Shown: piece by piece, positions 10,228 to 19,882 of the stretch
Position numbering within the stretch: the first letter of the stretch is position 1
Layout of the letters: each line of letters starts with the position of its first letter
Assembly: GCF_049933045.1 (NCBI RefSeq)
Contig: NZ_CP187926.1
Span: forward strand, 3,782,001 to 3,846,000
Length of the DNA stretch: 64,000 bases
Direction: 5' to 3'
DNA from: Pseudocolwellia sp049933045
Lineage (GTDB): Bacteria; Pseudomonadota; Gammaproteobacteria; Enterobacterales; Alteromonadaceae
Notes under the pieces: model-generated
The model's input: the letters and a program-made list of their open reading frames with translations, nothing else
Told to the model about the DNA's origin: nothing
Databases searched by the model: none
Program-made: the position numbers and the translations under genes

Positions 10228-10482
10228 ATGTCTAACGATTTAAACGATTTATTTCTTCAAGCAGATCATCAATTAGACACCATTGGTTTACGTTGTCCAG
10301 AACCTGTAATGATGATTAGAAAAAAGATAAGACAATTGGAGAGTGGTGAAACATTATTAATTACCGCTGATGACACATCAACAACTCGAGATATTCCAAG
10401 CTTCTGTCGTTTTATGGATCATGAGCTTGTAGCTAAAAAAATTGATGATAAGCCCTACTGTTATTTAATTAAAAAGCAGTAA
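10228..10482 (+). CDS. tusA: sulfurtransferase TusA
   Basis: Small cytoplasmic sulfur carrier that receives persulfide sulfur from IscS and passes it to the TusBCD relay for 2-thiouridine in tRNA wobble positions. The motif IGLRCPEPVMMIRK contains the conserved acceptor Cys. At 84 residues it is the standard size. It faces glyS convergently, with a bidirectional terminator between them. Confidence 0.95.
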   Translation: MSNDLNDLFLQADHQLDTIGLRCPEPVMMIRKKIRQLESGETLLITADDTSTTRDIPSFCRFMDHELVAKKIDDKPYCYLIKKQ

Positions 10483-10522
10483 AATTTATATTCTCTTTAT
10501 TAGGTTTTTCTTTGTTGCAGAC

Positions 10523-10551
10523 AAAAAAAGGAAGCATAATGCTTCCTTTTT
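10523..10551. terminator. bidirectional terminator between tusA and glyS
   Basis: A perfect inverted repeat (GGAAGC, loop ATAAT, GCTTCC) is flanked by seven A on the left and five T on the right. It can end both the plus-strand tusA transcript and the minus-strand glyQ-glyS transcript. Confidence 0.9.
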
Positions 10552-10594
10552 AGTTTTAACTTTATTCACAGTAAATATGGACTGTTAATAGTTT

Positions 10595-12661
10595 TTACTG
10601 AAGAACTGATATATCAGCAATAGCAAAAAAACTATTACGTACATCGTTTAATAACGTTAAACGGTTGGTTTTCACGTTTTCATCATCAGCCATTACCATT
10701 ACATTATCAAAAAATGTATCAATAGGATCTCTTAATAACGCTAACTCAGTTAATGCAGCTTGATATTCTTTAGCTTCAGTTAATGGTTTAACTTTAGCAC
10801 TTACCTGTTCGAAAACAGCTAATAAATCTTTTTCAGCTGCTTCTGAAGCATACTCAGCTTTCACGTTAGTAAATAACTCACCTTTAAATTTAGCTAATAT
10901 GTTACCAACACGTTTGTTAGCTGCAGCTAAGTTTATTGCTTCAGGTAACTGTTTAAAATGAGTTACTGCATTAATACGTTTATCAAAGTCTAACGGTGCT
11001 GTAGGTGAGTTATTTAATACTGCCTGAATAACATCAACACTTATGTTTTTCTCTTGGTAATAAGCTTTATAACGACCAAGAACAAACTCTACTACTTCAT
11101 CTAAAGTGTTTTTATTTGTTAGCTTTTCACCATAAAGCTCTATGCTTTTCTTGAGTAATTCAGTTATATCGAGTTCAAGTTGTTTTTCAATAATGATACG
11201 GATCAAACCAATAGCCGCACGACGTAGTGCAAATGGGTCTTTATCACCTTTTGGCTGTTGGTTAATACCAAAAATACCCACTAACGTATCAACTTTGTCA
11301 GCAATTGCTACTGCACAACCAATATTACCTTCTGGTAATGTATCACCTGAGAATCTAGGTTTGTATTGATCTTCTAATGCTTGAGCTACAGCTTCATTTT
11401 CACCATCATTTTGAGCATAGTATTTCCCCATAGTACCTTGCACTTGTGGGAATTCTAATACCATTTCAGACATTAAGTCGGTTTTACTTAATAAACCTGC
11501 TCTATTAGCGTCTTGAGTATTCTCACCAATAATGCTGGCAATAAATTCACTTAATGAACCAATACGTACTGATTTACTTTTAAGTGTGCCTAGCTGTTTT
11601 TGAAACAATACTGACTCTAAGCTTTCTAATCTGTCTTCTAGCTTTTGCTTTTTATCTGTTTTAAAGAAAAATTCAGCATCAGCTAAACGTGGACGAATAA
11701 CCTTTTCATTACCAAATATAATCTGATTTGGATCTTTACTCTCAATGTTAGTAATAAAGATAAATTGGTTTAAAAGTTTTCCATCTTTATCATTTACTGG
11801 GAAATATTTTTGATGATCTTTCATCGAATATATTAATGGCTCTGGTGGTACATTTAAAAACTCTTTATCAAAGCTTCCAGCTAAAGCTACAGGCCATTCT
11901 ACTATTGCGGTTACTTCATTAACTAGATCATCATCTAATAATGGTACACCGTTAATTTCGTCTGCTACTGCACTAATTTGCTTTAAGATTAATTGTTGGC
12001 GTTCTTCGAAATCAACCATAACGTATGCGCTATGCATTATCGTTTCATAATTATTAGCGTGATCAATAGTCACTAAGCCTTCATGATGAAATCTATGACC
12101 TGTTACTAAATTATTTGATTTAACACCTAAAGTTTCACCAGCAATTACTTTGTCGCCATACATAAGTACTAAAGTATGAACGGGTCTAATAAATTGCGTA
12201 CGTGAACTGCCCCAACGCATTGGCTTTGGAATAGGTAATTTAGTAACCGCTTGATTAACCATATCAGGTATTAAGTCATCAACTGACTTACCTACTTGCA
12301 CTGCTTTATGAAGTAACCATTCACCTTTATCAGTAACTAAGCGTTCAGCTTGTTCAACTGTAATTCCATTTGAACGTGCCCAACCTTGCGCCGCTTTGCT
12401 TGCATTGCCTGCTTCATCAAATGCAACGTTTACTGCTGGTCCACGCTTTTCAATCTCTTTATCTTGCTGTTTTTCATCTAGATCAATAACTTTAACGGCT
12501 AAGCGTCTTGGAGTAGCAAACCATTTAATATCACTATATTCTAAATTAGCGCTATCTAACTGGCTTTTGATTTGATCATAAAATGTAGTTGCTAATGTTT
12601 TTAAGCTTTTCGGTGGTAACTCTTCAGTACCTAATTCAATTAATAATGTTTCTTTAGTCAT
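10595..12661 (-). CDS. glyS: glycyl-tRNA synthetase beta subunit
   Basis: Beta chain of the alpha2-beta2 bacterial glycyl-tRNA synthetase; it recognises tRNA-Gly. The start MTKETLLIELGTEELPPKSL is the typical N-terminus. The HD-like segment, with DPFALRRAAIGLIRI, and the C-terminal anticodon-binding helices are present. At 688 residues it equals the E. coli subunit (689). It begins 5 bp after glyQ, as expected for two subunits made in equal amounts. Confidence 0.97.
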   Translation of the reverse strand: MTKETLLIELGTEELPPKSLKTLATTFYDQIKSQLDSANLEYSDIKWFATPRRLAVKVIDLDEKQQDKEIEKRGPAVNVAFDEAGNASKAAQGWARSNGITVEQAERLVTDKGEWLLHKAVQVGKSVDDLIPDMVNQAVTKLPIPKPMRWGSSRTQFIRPVHTLVLMYGDKVIAGETLGVKSNNLVTGHRFHHEGLVTIDHANNYETIMHSAYVMVDFEERQQLILKQISAVADEINGVPLLDDDLVNEVTAIVEWPVALAGSFDKEFLNVPPEPLIYSMKDHQKYFPVNDKDGKLLNQFIFITNIESKDPNQIIFGNEKVIRPRLADAEFFFKTDKKQKLEDRLESLESVLFQKQLGTLKSKSVRIGSLSEFIASIIGENTQDANRAGLLSKTDLMSEMVLEFPQVQGTMGKYYAQNDGENEAVAQALEDQYKPRFSGDTLPEGNIGCAVAIADKVDTLVGIFGINQQPKGDKDPFALRRAAIGLIRIIIEKQLELDITELLKKSIELYGEKLTNKNTLDEVVEFVLGRYKAYYQEKNISVDVIQAVLNNSPTAPLDFDKRINAVTHFKQLPEAINLAAANKRVGNILAKFKGELFTNVKAEYASEAAEKDLLAVFEQVSAKVKPLTEAKEYQAALTELALLRDPIDTFFDNVMVMADDENVKTNRLTLLNDVRNSFFAIADISVLQ

Positions 12662-12666
12662 ATTAG

Positions 12667-13590
12667 TTACTCCTGTCCCACTTTTGATGGTTTTTTATTG
12701 CAAAGTGGAAAACCAAGTTCTTCACGTTTAGCATAATAAGATTCTGCACATGCTTTCGATAAAGCTCTAACTCGAAGAATATAACGTTGTCTTTCAGTTA
12801 CTGAAATAGCGTGACGAGCATCTAATAAGTTAAATGCATGTGAGGCTTTCATTACTTGTTCATAAGCAGGTAAAGGAAGATTAGCTTCGTTTAAACGTTG
12901 GCTTTCTAGCTCGCATTGGTCAAATTGTTTAAACAAGGCTTCAACATCTGCATGTTCAAAATTATACGTTGATTGCTCAACTTCATTTTGATGAAATATA
13001 TCACCATATAATACTGTACCCATTGGACCATCAGTCCACACTAGGTCATAAATACTATCAACATTTTGAATGTACATAGCTAAGCGCTCTAAACCATAAG
13101 TGATTTCACCTGTTACTGGTGCACACTCTAAGCCGCCTACTTGTTGGAAATAAGTAAACTGGGTAACTTCCATACCATTTAACCAAATCTCCCAACCTAA
13201 ACCCCAAGCACCTAATGTTGGAGATTCCCAGTTATCTTCTACGAATCTAATATCATGTACTAATGGATCTATACCTAACTCTTTCAACGAATTTAAATAT
13301 AACTCTTGGATATTCTTTGGTGATGGTTTCAACATGACCTGAAATTGGTAATAATGTTGCAGTCTATTTGGGTTTTCACCATAGCGACCATCAGTAGGAC
13401 GTCTACAAGGTTGTACATACGCGCTACTCATTGGTTCTGGACCAATAGCTCGTAAGAAAGTCATAGGATGGAAAGTACCAGCACCTACTTCTAAATCTAA
13501 AGGCTGAATAATTACACAGCCCTGTCTTGCCCAATAATCTTGTAACTGTAAGATTAAACCTTGAAATGTTTTTATATTAAACGTACTCAT
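12667..13590 (-). CDS. glyQ: glycyl-tRNA synthetase alpha subunit
   Basis: Catalytic alpha chain that activates glycine and charges tRNA-Gly. The class II core is obvious: YWARQGCVIIQPLDLEVGAG, then FLRAIGPEP, RPTDGRYGENPNR and the GLERLAMY motif 3. At 307 residues it is normal length. It is the promoter-proximal gene of glyQ-glyS and follows a roughly 250-bp spacer from gyrB that contains the gyrB terminator. Confidence 0.97.
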   Translation of the reverse strand: MSTFNIKTFQGLILQLQDYWARQGCVIIQPLDLEVGAGTFHPMTFLRAIGPEPMSSAYVQPCRRPTDGRYGENPNRLQHYYQFQVMLKPSPKNIQELYLNSLKELGIDPLVHDIRFVEDNWESPTLGAWGLGWEIWLNGMEVTQFTYFQQVGGLECAPVTGEITYGLERLAMYIQNVDSIYDLVWTDGPMGTVLYGDIFHQNEVEQSTYNFEHADVEALFKQFDQCELESQRLNEANLPLPAYEQVMKASHAFNLLDARHAISVTERQRYILRVRALSKACAESYYAKREELGFPLCNKKPSKVGQE

Positions 13591-13778
13591 GAATATCCAA
13601 TTTTAAATAGTGTATAAGTTTCTATTTTGTTAGCAATTATACGCACTGTGCTTTTGTTAGCCTAGTATGTATCGTATTTTTTTGTGATTATTTTGTAATA
13701 GTTATTATTGCTGTTAAATTACACACTCGGACATCATATTTTTACCTCTTATTTCAGTTCACTTTTCTTGGGATAATA

Positions 13779-13812
13779 AAAAAGCCATTCTAGTTACTAG
13801 AATGGCTTTATC
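13779..13812 (-). terminator. gyrB terminator
   Basis: A 13-bp perfect stem (AAAGCCATTCTAG, loop TTA, CTAGAATGGCTTT) lies 29 bp downstream of the gyrB stop codon. It is followed on the minus strand by a run of T. It is a canonical intrinsic terminator for the dnaA-dnaN-recF-gyrB transcript. Confidence 0.92.
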
Positions 13813-13840
13813 TTATTGAATATAAAGAACTATATGATAA

Positions 13841-16285
13841 CTATATATCTAAGTTAGCTACTTTAAGTGCATTTTCTTCAATAAAGTTTCTTCTTGGTTC
13901 TACATGATCACCCATTAACGTTGTAAACAACTGATCAGCAGCAATTGCATCTTCAATAGTTACTCGAAGCATTCTTCGTGTTGCTGGATCCATAGTCGTT
14001 TCCCATAATTGATCAGGGTTCATCTCACCCAATCCTTTATAGCGTTGTATATACTGACCACGTTTAGATTCTGCCATTAACCAAGTTAGTGCTTCTTCAA
14101 ACTCTGTAACTGGTTTGATTTTTTCACCACGTTTAACGTAGCCACCTTCTTCTATCAGACCATTAATTGCCGTATTTAATCCAACAATTGATTTGAATTC
14201 GTTAGATTCTATAAACTCGTAGCTACAGTTATATTCTGTATCAATACCATGTTTACGAACAATAAAGCTTGGGTAGAATACTTTTCTTTCTTTGTCTTGT
14301 TTAACAATTACGGAATAGATAGAACCGTTGCCGTCTTGATCGTCTAACTGCTTAATTAAATCAGCTGTCCACGCATCAACTAATGTTTCATTACTAAAGT
14401 CTTCTTTAGCAATAGGTTTTGAGTAAATCATTTTCTCTAAGATATCAGCTGGTATCTGTCTTGAAAGTGTTTTAATCGTATCCATGGTTTTTCTGTATTG
14501 GTTTACTAAACTTTCTAAAGCAACACCAGATATAGCAGGAGCAGATTCATTAACATGTAATTCAGCATTATCTAATGCTAATGTTGTTAAGTACTCTGTT
14601 AAGCCATCGTCATCTTTAATATATCTTTCTTGCTTACCTTTTTTCACTTTATACAATGGAGGCTGAGCAATGTAGATATAACCACGTTCCATAATTTCAG
14701 GCATTTGACGATAAAAGAAAGTTAGTAGTAATGTTCGGATATGAGATCCATCGACATCAGCATCGGTCATTATAATGATACTATGATATCTTAACTTTTC
14801 AGGGTCATATTCATCTCTACCAATACCACAACCTAATGCTGTAATTAAGGTTCCAACTTCTTGTGAAGAGATCATTTTATCAAAACGAGCTTTTTCTACG
14901 TTTAATATTTTACCTTTTAACGGAAGTATAGCTTGGTTTTTTCTGTTTCTTCCCTGCTTGGCTGATCCGCCAGCAGAGTCCCCTTCCACTATATATAGTT
15001 CAGAAAGTGCAGGATCTTTTTCTTGGCAATCAGCTAACTTGCCAGGTAAACCCGCAATATCTAATGCACCTTTACGTCGTGTCATTTCACGTGCTTTACG
15101 TGCCGCTTCACGAGCTCTTGCTGCGTCAACTATCTTCATTATGATTGTACGAGCTATTGAAGGTTTTTCTAATAGGTATTCACCTAATTTTTCACCCATA
15201 GCTTGTTCAACAGCCGTTTTAACTTCTGATGAAACTAATTTGTCTTTTGTTTGTGAAGAAAACTTAGGATCAGGAACCTTAACAGAAATAACTGCAGTTA
15301 AACCTTCTCGAGCATCATCACCTGAAGCATTAGTCTCTGTGGCTCCGCCTTTCTTACTTTTGTTTAACCCTTCTTTAACCATATAGCTATTTAGCGTTCT
15401 GGTTAATGCGGTTCTGAAACCACTTAAATGTGTTCCACCATCTTTTTGTGGAATATTATTGGTAAAACAATGGATGTTTTCTTGAAAACCATCATTCCAT
15501 TGCATAGCCACTTCTACAATGATTCCGTCTTCACGTTCTAAATCAAAATAAAATATTTCTTCATTAACTGGTGTTTTATTTGTATTTAAATAATCCACAA
15601 ATGCTTGTATGCCACCATCGAATTTAAAATGGTCTTCTTTACCTTCTTCACGATCATCAATTAATCTTATTGATATACCTGAGTTTAAGAAAGAAAGTTC
15701 ACGTATACGTTTTACTAATAAATCGTAATGAAATAAAACATCAGAAAATGTATTTGAACTAGGCCAGAACCTTACTTCTGTTCCTGTTTTATCACTTTCA
15801 CCAATTTCGGCTAATGGTGCTTCAGGCTCACCATGATGATAAAATTGCTCAAATAATTTGCCACCTCGACGAATATTTAACTTCAATTTATCACTTAAGG
15901 CATTTACAACTGAAATACCAACACCATGTAAACCACCAGAAACTTTATAACCTGAGTCTTCTCCACCAAACTTACCACCAGCATGTAATACTGTCATGAT
16001 AACTTCTGCAGCAGAAACACCTTCTTCAGGATGTATTTCAGTAGGAATACCACGACCATCATCTCTAACAGATACTGAACCGTCTAAGTGAATTCTAACT
16101 ACAATTTCACTACAGTGACCAGCTAATGCTTCATCAATCGAGTTATCTAATACTTCAAATACCATATGATGTAATCCAGACCCATCATCTGTATCACCTA
16201 TATACATACCTGGTCTTTTACGTACTGCATCAAGACCTTTTAGTACTTTTATACTGGCCGAATCATATTCATTTTCTATTGTCAT
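13841..16285 (-). CDS. gyrB: DNA gyrase subunit B
   Basis: ATPase subunit of DNA gyrase, which introduces negative supercoils. It has an N-terminal GHKL ATPase (VLDNSIDEAL, DDGRGIP, GGLHGVG), then the transducer domain. The TOPRIM part has EGDSAGGSAKQGRN and the metal-binding DADVDGSHI. The C-terminal region contains QRYKGLGEMNP. I place the start at the ATG at 16285, giving MTIENEYDSASIKVLKGLDA, because this matches the family N-terminus. A GTG at 16303 would add six residues and overlap recF by 8 bp. The protein is about 814 residues with that start. Confidence 0.96.
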   Translation of the reverse strand: MTIENEYDSASIKVLKGLDAVRKRPGMYIGDTDDGSGLHHMVFEVLDNSIDEALAGHCSEIVVRIHLDGSVSVRDDGRGIPTEIHPEEGVSAAEVIMTVLHAGGKFGGEDSGYKVSGGLHGVGISVVNALSDKLKLNIRRGGKLFEQFYHHGEPEAPLAEIGESDKTGTEVRFWPSSNTFSDVLFHYDLLVKRIRELSFLNSGISIRLIDDREEGKEDHFKFDGGIQAFVDYLNTNKTPVNEEIFYFDLEREDGIIVEVAMQWNDGFQENIHCFTNNIPQKDGGTHLSGFRTALTRTLNSYMVKEGLNKSKKGGATETNASGDDAREGLTAVISVKVPDPKFSSQTKDKLVSSEVKTAVEQAMGEKLGEYLLEKPSIARTIIMKIVDAARAREAARKAREMTRRKGALDIAGLPGKLADCQEKDPALSELYIVEGDSAGGSAKQGRNRKNQAILPLKGKILNVEKARFDKMISSQEVGTLITALGCGIGRDEYDPEKLRYHSIIIMTDADVDGSHIRTLLLTFFYRQMPEIMERGYIYIAQPPLYKVKKGKQERYIKDDDGLTEYLTTLALDNAELHVNESAPAISGVALESLVNQYRKTMDTIKTLSRQIPADILEKMIYSKPIAKEDFSNETLVDAWTADLIKQLDDQDGNGSIYSVIVKQDKERKVFYPSFIVRKHGIDTEYNCSYEFIESNEFKSIVGLNTAINGLIEEGGYVKRGEKIKPVTEFEEALTWLMAESKRGQYIQRYKGLGEMNPDQLWETTMDPATRRMLRVTIEDAIAADQLFTTLMGDHVEPRRNFIEENALKVANLDI

Positions 16286-16295
16286 AGCTTTTAGC

Positions 16296-17384
16296 CTATT
16301 CACTCATTTCAAAAATTTTACCATGTTTCACGTGAAACATTTTGTAATCATGGTCATTTGGAATCAAAGGTTCCACAGCGACTTTATCAATTGCGGTAAT
16401 AATTACCTGACAATTTAACTGATTAATAGCGTTATTCAAAACAGTTCTAGAGTTTGAATCTAGCTCTGCTCCAACATCATCAATCAATAAAATTGGTTTT
16501 ACTCGTTTTACTTTTTCAATTAGCTTAGCTTGTGCAAAAGTTAAAGCGAGTAAAAACAACTTCTGTTGCCCTCTTGAGAGTTGATTTTCTAAGGGCTGTT
16601 TATTCATAATAAATCTTAAATCAAATTTATGTGTACCTGAAGTGGTGTAACCTAGTAGCACTTCTCTTGATCTATTATTTTGTAATATATCTTCTAGTTT
16701 AGTATTTTGTTTCCAACCTTGAGAGTATTGAATTTGAATGTTCTCAAAAATATTAGGCAGTAGTAACTTAGCCCAATGTAAAAACTCTTCTTTAAAACTA
16801 GTTATGTATTTAATTCTTAATTCAGAAACATTATTAGAATGAACACAGAAAACTTCATCCCAATATTTTATACCTTCTATATTTATACCTGATCTTAAGT
16901 AAGCATTTCTTTGTTTTAAAATACGATTAAAATCTTTCCATTCTCTAGAAAATGATTGTTCCACGTGAAACAATCCTAAATCTACAAAACGTCTGCGTTC
17001 TTTTGGTCCACCAAAAAATAATTTAAAACTTTCAGGTGTAATTATTTGAACAGCTATATTTTTAGCAAGTTCTGATAGTTTAGTATGACGCTCTCCATTA
17101 ATTTTTATTTCTGTTTGATTAGAAGTAAAATTTTTGGAGATACCTATCTGAGCATCTAAATCATCTTTTACACTTACAACAAAACTAGATTGGTCATGTG
17201 AAACTAAGTTTTCAATCTTAGACGTGCGAAATGACTTTCCATGTCCAAGAAAAAAAATAGCTTCTAAGAAACTACTTTTACCACTTCCATTATCGCCCAC
17301 TAGAAAATTTAGTTGCGGATGTAAATCTATTTTAGCTTGTTCTATATTTCGAAAATTTTGCGTAATTAAACGTACTACACTCAT
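16296..17384 (-). CDS. recF: DNA replication and repair protein RecF
   Basis: SMC-like ATPase that helps load RecA at single-strand gaps, working with RecO and RecR. Walker A is GDNGSGKSS near residue 30. The ABC signature-like LSRGQQKLFLLAL and Walker B PILLIDDVGAELD lie in the last third. At 362 residues it is normal. It starts 4 bp after dnaN and nearly abuts gyrB. Unusually, two perfect parS sequences are embedded in it; each is read as Phe-His-Val in this frame, one in the middle and one in the C-terminal tail. Confidence 0.96.
   Translation of the reverse strand: MSVVRLITQNFRNIEQAKIDLHPQLNFLVGDNGSGKSSFLEAIFFLGHGKSFRTSKIENLVSHDQSSFVVSVKDDLDAQIGISKNFTSNQTEIKINGERHTKLSELAKNIAVQIITPESFKLFFGGPKERRRFVDLGLFHVEQSFSREWKDFNRILKQRNAYLRSGINIEGIKYWDEVFCVHSNNVSELRIKYITSFKEEFLHWAKLLLPNIFENIQIQYSQGWKQNTKLEDILQNNRSREVLLGYTTSGTHKFDLRFIMNKQPLENQLSRGQQKLFLLALTFAQAKLIEKVKRVKPILLIDDVGAELDSNSRTVLNNAINQLNCQVIITAIDKVAVEPLIPNDHDYKMFHVKHGKIFEMSE
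16324..16339. promoter_or_regulatory. parS site 1 (ParB-binding)
   Basis: TGTTTCACGTGAAACA is a perfect 16-bp palindrome that matches the universal chromosomal parS consensus TGTTNCACGTGAAACA. It sits in the 3' end of recF. ParB, encoded 12 kb away, is the expected ligand. Confidence 0.92.
16957..16972. promoter_or_regulatory. parS site 2 (ParB-binding)
   Basis: TGTTCCACGTGAAACA is identical to the classic Bacillus subtilis parS sequence. It lies in the middle of recF, 633 bp from the first site. Two sites so close together are what a ParB nucleation cluster usually needs. Confidence 0.92.
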
Positions 17385-17388
17385 TTAA

Positions 17389-18492
17389 TTACAAACGCAT
17401 TGGCATAACAACGTAAGTAGCTTCGCCAGTATCTGCACCTTCGATTACTACACTACTGTTCGCGTCAGCTAAAGTAAATTTAACGTTAGTATCTTTAATT
17501 GCATTAAGTACATCTAATACATAACTCACGTTAAAACCAACTTCAACATCATCAAACGGAAATTCTATTTCAACAACTTCTTCAGCTTGTTCTTGCTCTG
17601 GGTTGTTGGCAGTGATTTTTAATTCTGTACTAGAAAAATTTAAACGAACACCTCTAAACTTTTCATTCGATAAAATTGCAGCACGTGATAATACTTGACG
17701 CATTTGTTCACGACTCGTCAATAATATTTTATCGCCATTACGAGGTAGAACTCTTCTGTAATCAGGAAAGCGACCATCAACTAATTTACTCGTAAATGAA
17801 AACTCTGTATCAATAATACGAATATGGTTTGAACCTAAAAATACTTTTACAGTTTCTTCTACAGGATCAAGCAGTCTAATAATTTCAAGTATACCTTTAC
17901 GAGGAACAATCACTTGTCTCGTAGGTAAAGCTAAAGAGTCGTTAGATATTTTACAAATAGCTAAACGGTGACCATCTGTAGCAACCGAACGTATTTCATT
18001 ACCCTCAGTTTCAATCGACATACCATTTAGGTAGTATCGAACATCTTGGTTCGCCATTGAAAAATGAGTACTTTCAATTAATCTTAAAAATTCAGATTTT
18101 AGTAATTGAAATTCAACGTCACCTTTCCACTCTTCAATATTAGGAAAGTCTTCAGCTGATAAAGTTGAAAGAGAATATTTACTTCTACCTGTAGAAATCT
18201 TAATAACATCATTTTCTAACTCAAACTCTAAAAGTGAGTCATCAGGTAAGCTTTTACAGATATCTAAAAGTTTACGAGCTGGTATGGTTACTTTTGAATC
18301 TTCAGCATGGTTATCAATTTGAGCATAAGAAACCATTTCAAGCTCTAAATCTGTAGCTGTTAAAGTAAGTGATTGCCCACTAACTTCTAAAAGCACATTA
18401 CTTAAAATTGGCAAAGTACTCTTTCTTTCAACAGCACCAGAAACAAGTAATAATGGTTTTAAAAGTAATTCCCTATTTATTGAAAACTTCAT
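17389..18492 (-). CDS. dnaN: DNA polymerase III beta sliding clamp
   Basis: Ring-shaped processivity factor of DNA polymerase III. Three repeated clamp domains cover its 367 residues, and it ends with TYVVMPMRL, the conserved C-terminal MPMRL of the protein-binding pocket. E. coli DnaN is 366 residues. It sits between dnaA (31 bp upstream) and recF (4 bp downstream) in the standard replication operon. Confidence 0.97.
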   Translation of the reverse strand: MKFSINRELLLKPLLLVSGAVERKSTLPILSNVLLEVSGQSLTLTATDLELEMVSYAQIDNHAEDSKVTIPARKLLDICKSLPDDSLLEFELENDVIKISTGRSKYSLSTLSAEDFPNIEEWKGDVEFQLLKSEFLRLIESTHFSMANQDVRYYLNGMSIETEGNEIRSVATDGHRLAICKISNDSLALPTRQVIVPRKGILEIIRLLDPVEETVKVFLGSNHIRIIDTEFSFTSKLVDGRFPDYRRVLPRNGDKILLTSREQMRQVLSRAAILSNEKFRGVRLNFSSTELKITANNPEQEQAEEVVEIEFPFDDVEVGFNVSYVLDVLNAIKDTNVKFTLADANSSVVIEGADTGEATYVVMPMRL

Positions 18493-18523
18493 TTTTATAC
18501 CTATAAAAATTTAAACTGACTGA

Positions 18524-19882
18524 TTAAGATGAAAGTGTTCTTATTAAGTTTGAATAATCTTCTTTAATGTCGTGAGTTTCTTCTCTCAAAGATTTAACTT
18601 TACGACAAGCATGCAGAACAGTTGTGTGATCTCTACCACCAAATGCATCACCAATTTCAGGTAAGCTGTGATTGGTAAGTTCTTTAGAAAGCGCCATAGC
18701 TATTTGTCTTGGTCTTGCGACAGAACGATTACGCCTTTTAGATAACAGATCTGATACTTTAATTTTGTAATATTCAGCAACGGTTCTTTGTATGTTGTCA
18801 ATTGTGACAAGTTTATCCTGAAGTGCAAGTAAATCACGTAGAGCTTCTCTAACAAAATCTATAGTAATAGCCCTGCCAGTAAAGTTTGCGTTAGCTACAA
18901 CTCGATTAAGAGCGCCTTCAAGTTCACGTACATTAGAGCGCAAACGTTTCGCAATAAAGAAAGCAACTTCATCAGCTAGATTAATATTACTCTCTTGAGC
19001 TTTACGTTTTAGGATCGCTACACGTGTTTCTAATTCTGGTGGTTCAATCGCTATAGTGAGACCCCAACCAAAACGAGATTTAAGTCGGTCTTCAACATCA
19101 ACTTCTTTAGGGTAACGATCACTCGTTAAAATAATTTGCTGATTACCTTCAAGTAATGCATTAAAGGTATGGAAAAATTCTTCTTGCGTACGATCCTTAC
19201 CAACAAAGAATTGAATATCATCTATTAATAGAGCATCTACAGATCGATAATATTGCTTAAACTTTTCCATCTCATTATTTTGCAGAGCACGGACCATGTC
19301 TTGAACAAATCGTTCTGAATGCATATAAGCAATTTTTGCATCAGGTTTATTGGCTAAAATACCGTTACCTACTGCGTGTAATAAATGCGTTTTACCTAAA
19401 CCAGTGCCACCATATATAAACAAAGGGTTATATGCAGTACCTGGATTGTCTGCTACTTGAGAAGCAGCGGCTCTTGCTAATTGGTTAGATTTACCTTCTA
19501 CAAAGTTATCGAAAGTATACTTGTTACGAACATTAGCGGTTTTAGGTAAGTTAGAATCAATAGGTGCTTTAGCTTTTTTAACCGTGTCAGGTTCAGCTGC
19601 AGGGACTTTAGTTGCAACTTTCGCCGTATTGGCTGTGGGAATACTACCAACATCAAAACGTAACATAGGAGGGTTAGCAGGATCGTTTAAAGAAACAAGT
19701 TCAGTTAAACGATTTAGATATTTATCTCTTACCCAATCTAATACAAATCTATTAGGTGCGAATAAAGTAACAACATTATTATCAATAACGCACTGTAATG
19801 GACGAATCCACATGCTAAATTGTTGGGCAGGCAACTCTTCTTGTAAGATAGACAGACAACGTTGCCAATGTGATTGATCCAA
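18524..19882 (-). CDS. dnaA: chromosomal replication initiator DnaA
   Basis: Binds DnaA boxes, melts oriC and starts chromosome replication. Domain I (about 1-85) interacts with helicase loaders, and a short linker follows. The AAA+ domain has Walker A GGTGLGKTHLLHA and Walker B LLIDDIQFF. Domain IV ends with the DNA-binding signature GGRDHTTVLHACRKV. Length 452 is usual. The start is TTG at 19882-19880, supported by AGGAG six bases upstream. Two DnaA boxes in its upstream region suggest the usual autoregulation. Confidence 0.97.
   Translation of the reverse strand: MDQSHWQRCLSILQEELPAQQFSMWIRPLQCVIDNNVVTLFAPNRFVLDWVRDKYLNRLTELVSLNDPANPPMLRFDVGSIPTANTAKVATKVPAAEPDTVKKAKAPIDSNLPKTANVRNKYTFDNFVEGKSNQLARAAASQVADNPGTAYNPLFIYGGTGLGKTHLLHAVGNGILANKPDAKIAYMHSERFVQDMVRALQNNEMEKFKQYYRSVDALLIDDIQFFVGKDRTQEEFFHTFNALLEGNQQIILTSDRYPKEVDVEDRLKSRFGWGLTIAIEPPELETRVAILKRKAQESNINLADEVAFFIAKRLRSNVRELEGALNRVVANANFTGRAITIDFVREALRDLLALQDKLVTIDNIQRTVAEYYKIKVSDLLSKRRNRSVARPRQIAMALSKELTNHSLPEIGDAFGGRDHTTVLHACRKVKSLREETHDIKEDYSNLIRTLSS

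Noticed and set aside
14958..15386. Plus-strand open frame inside gyrB
   Set aside because: Complement of the conserved TOPRIM region of GyrB; no independent signals.
17670..17690. A third parS-like CACGTG in dnaN
   Set aside because: Only the central hexamer matches; the flanking arms do not form the parS palindrome.
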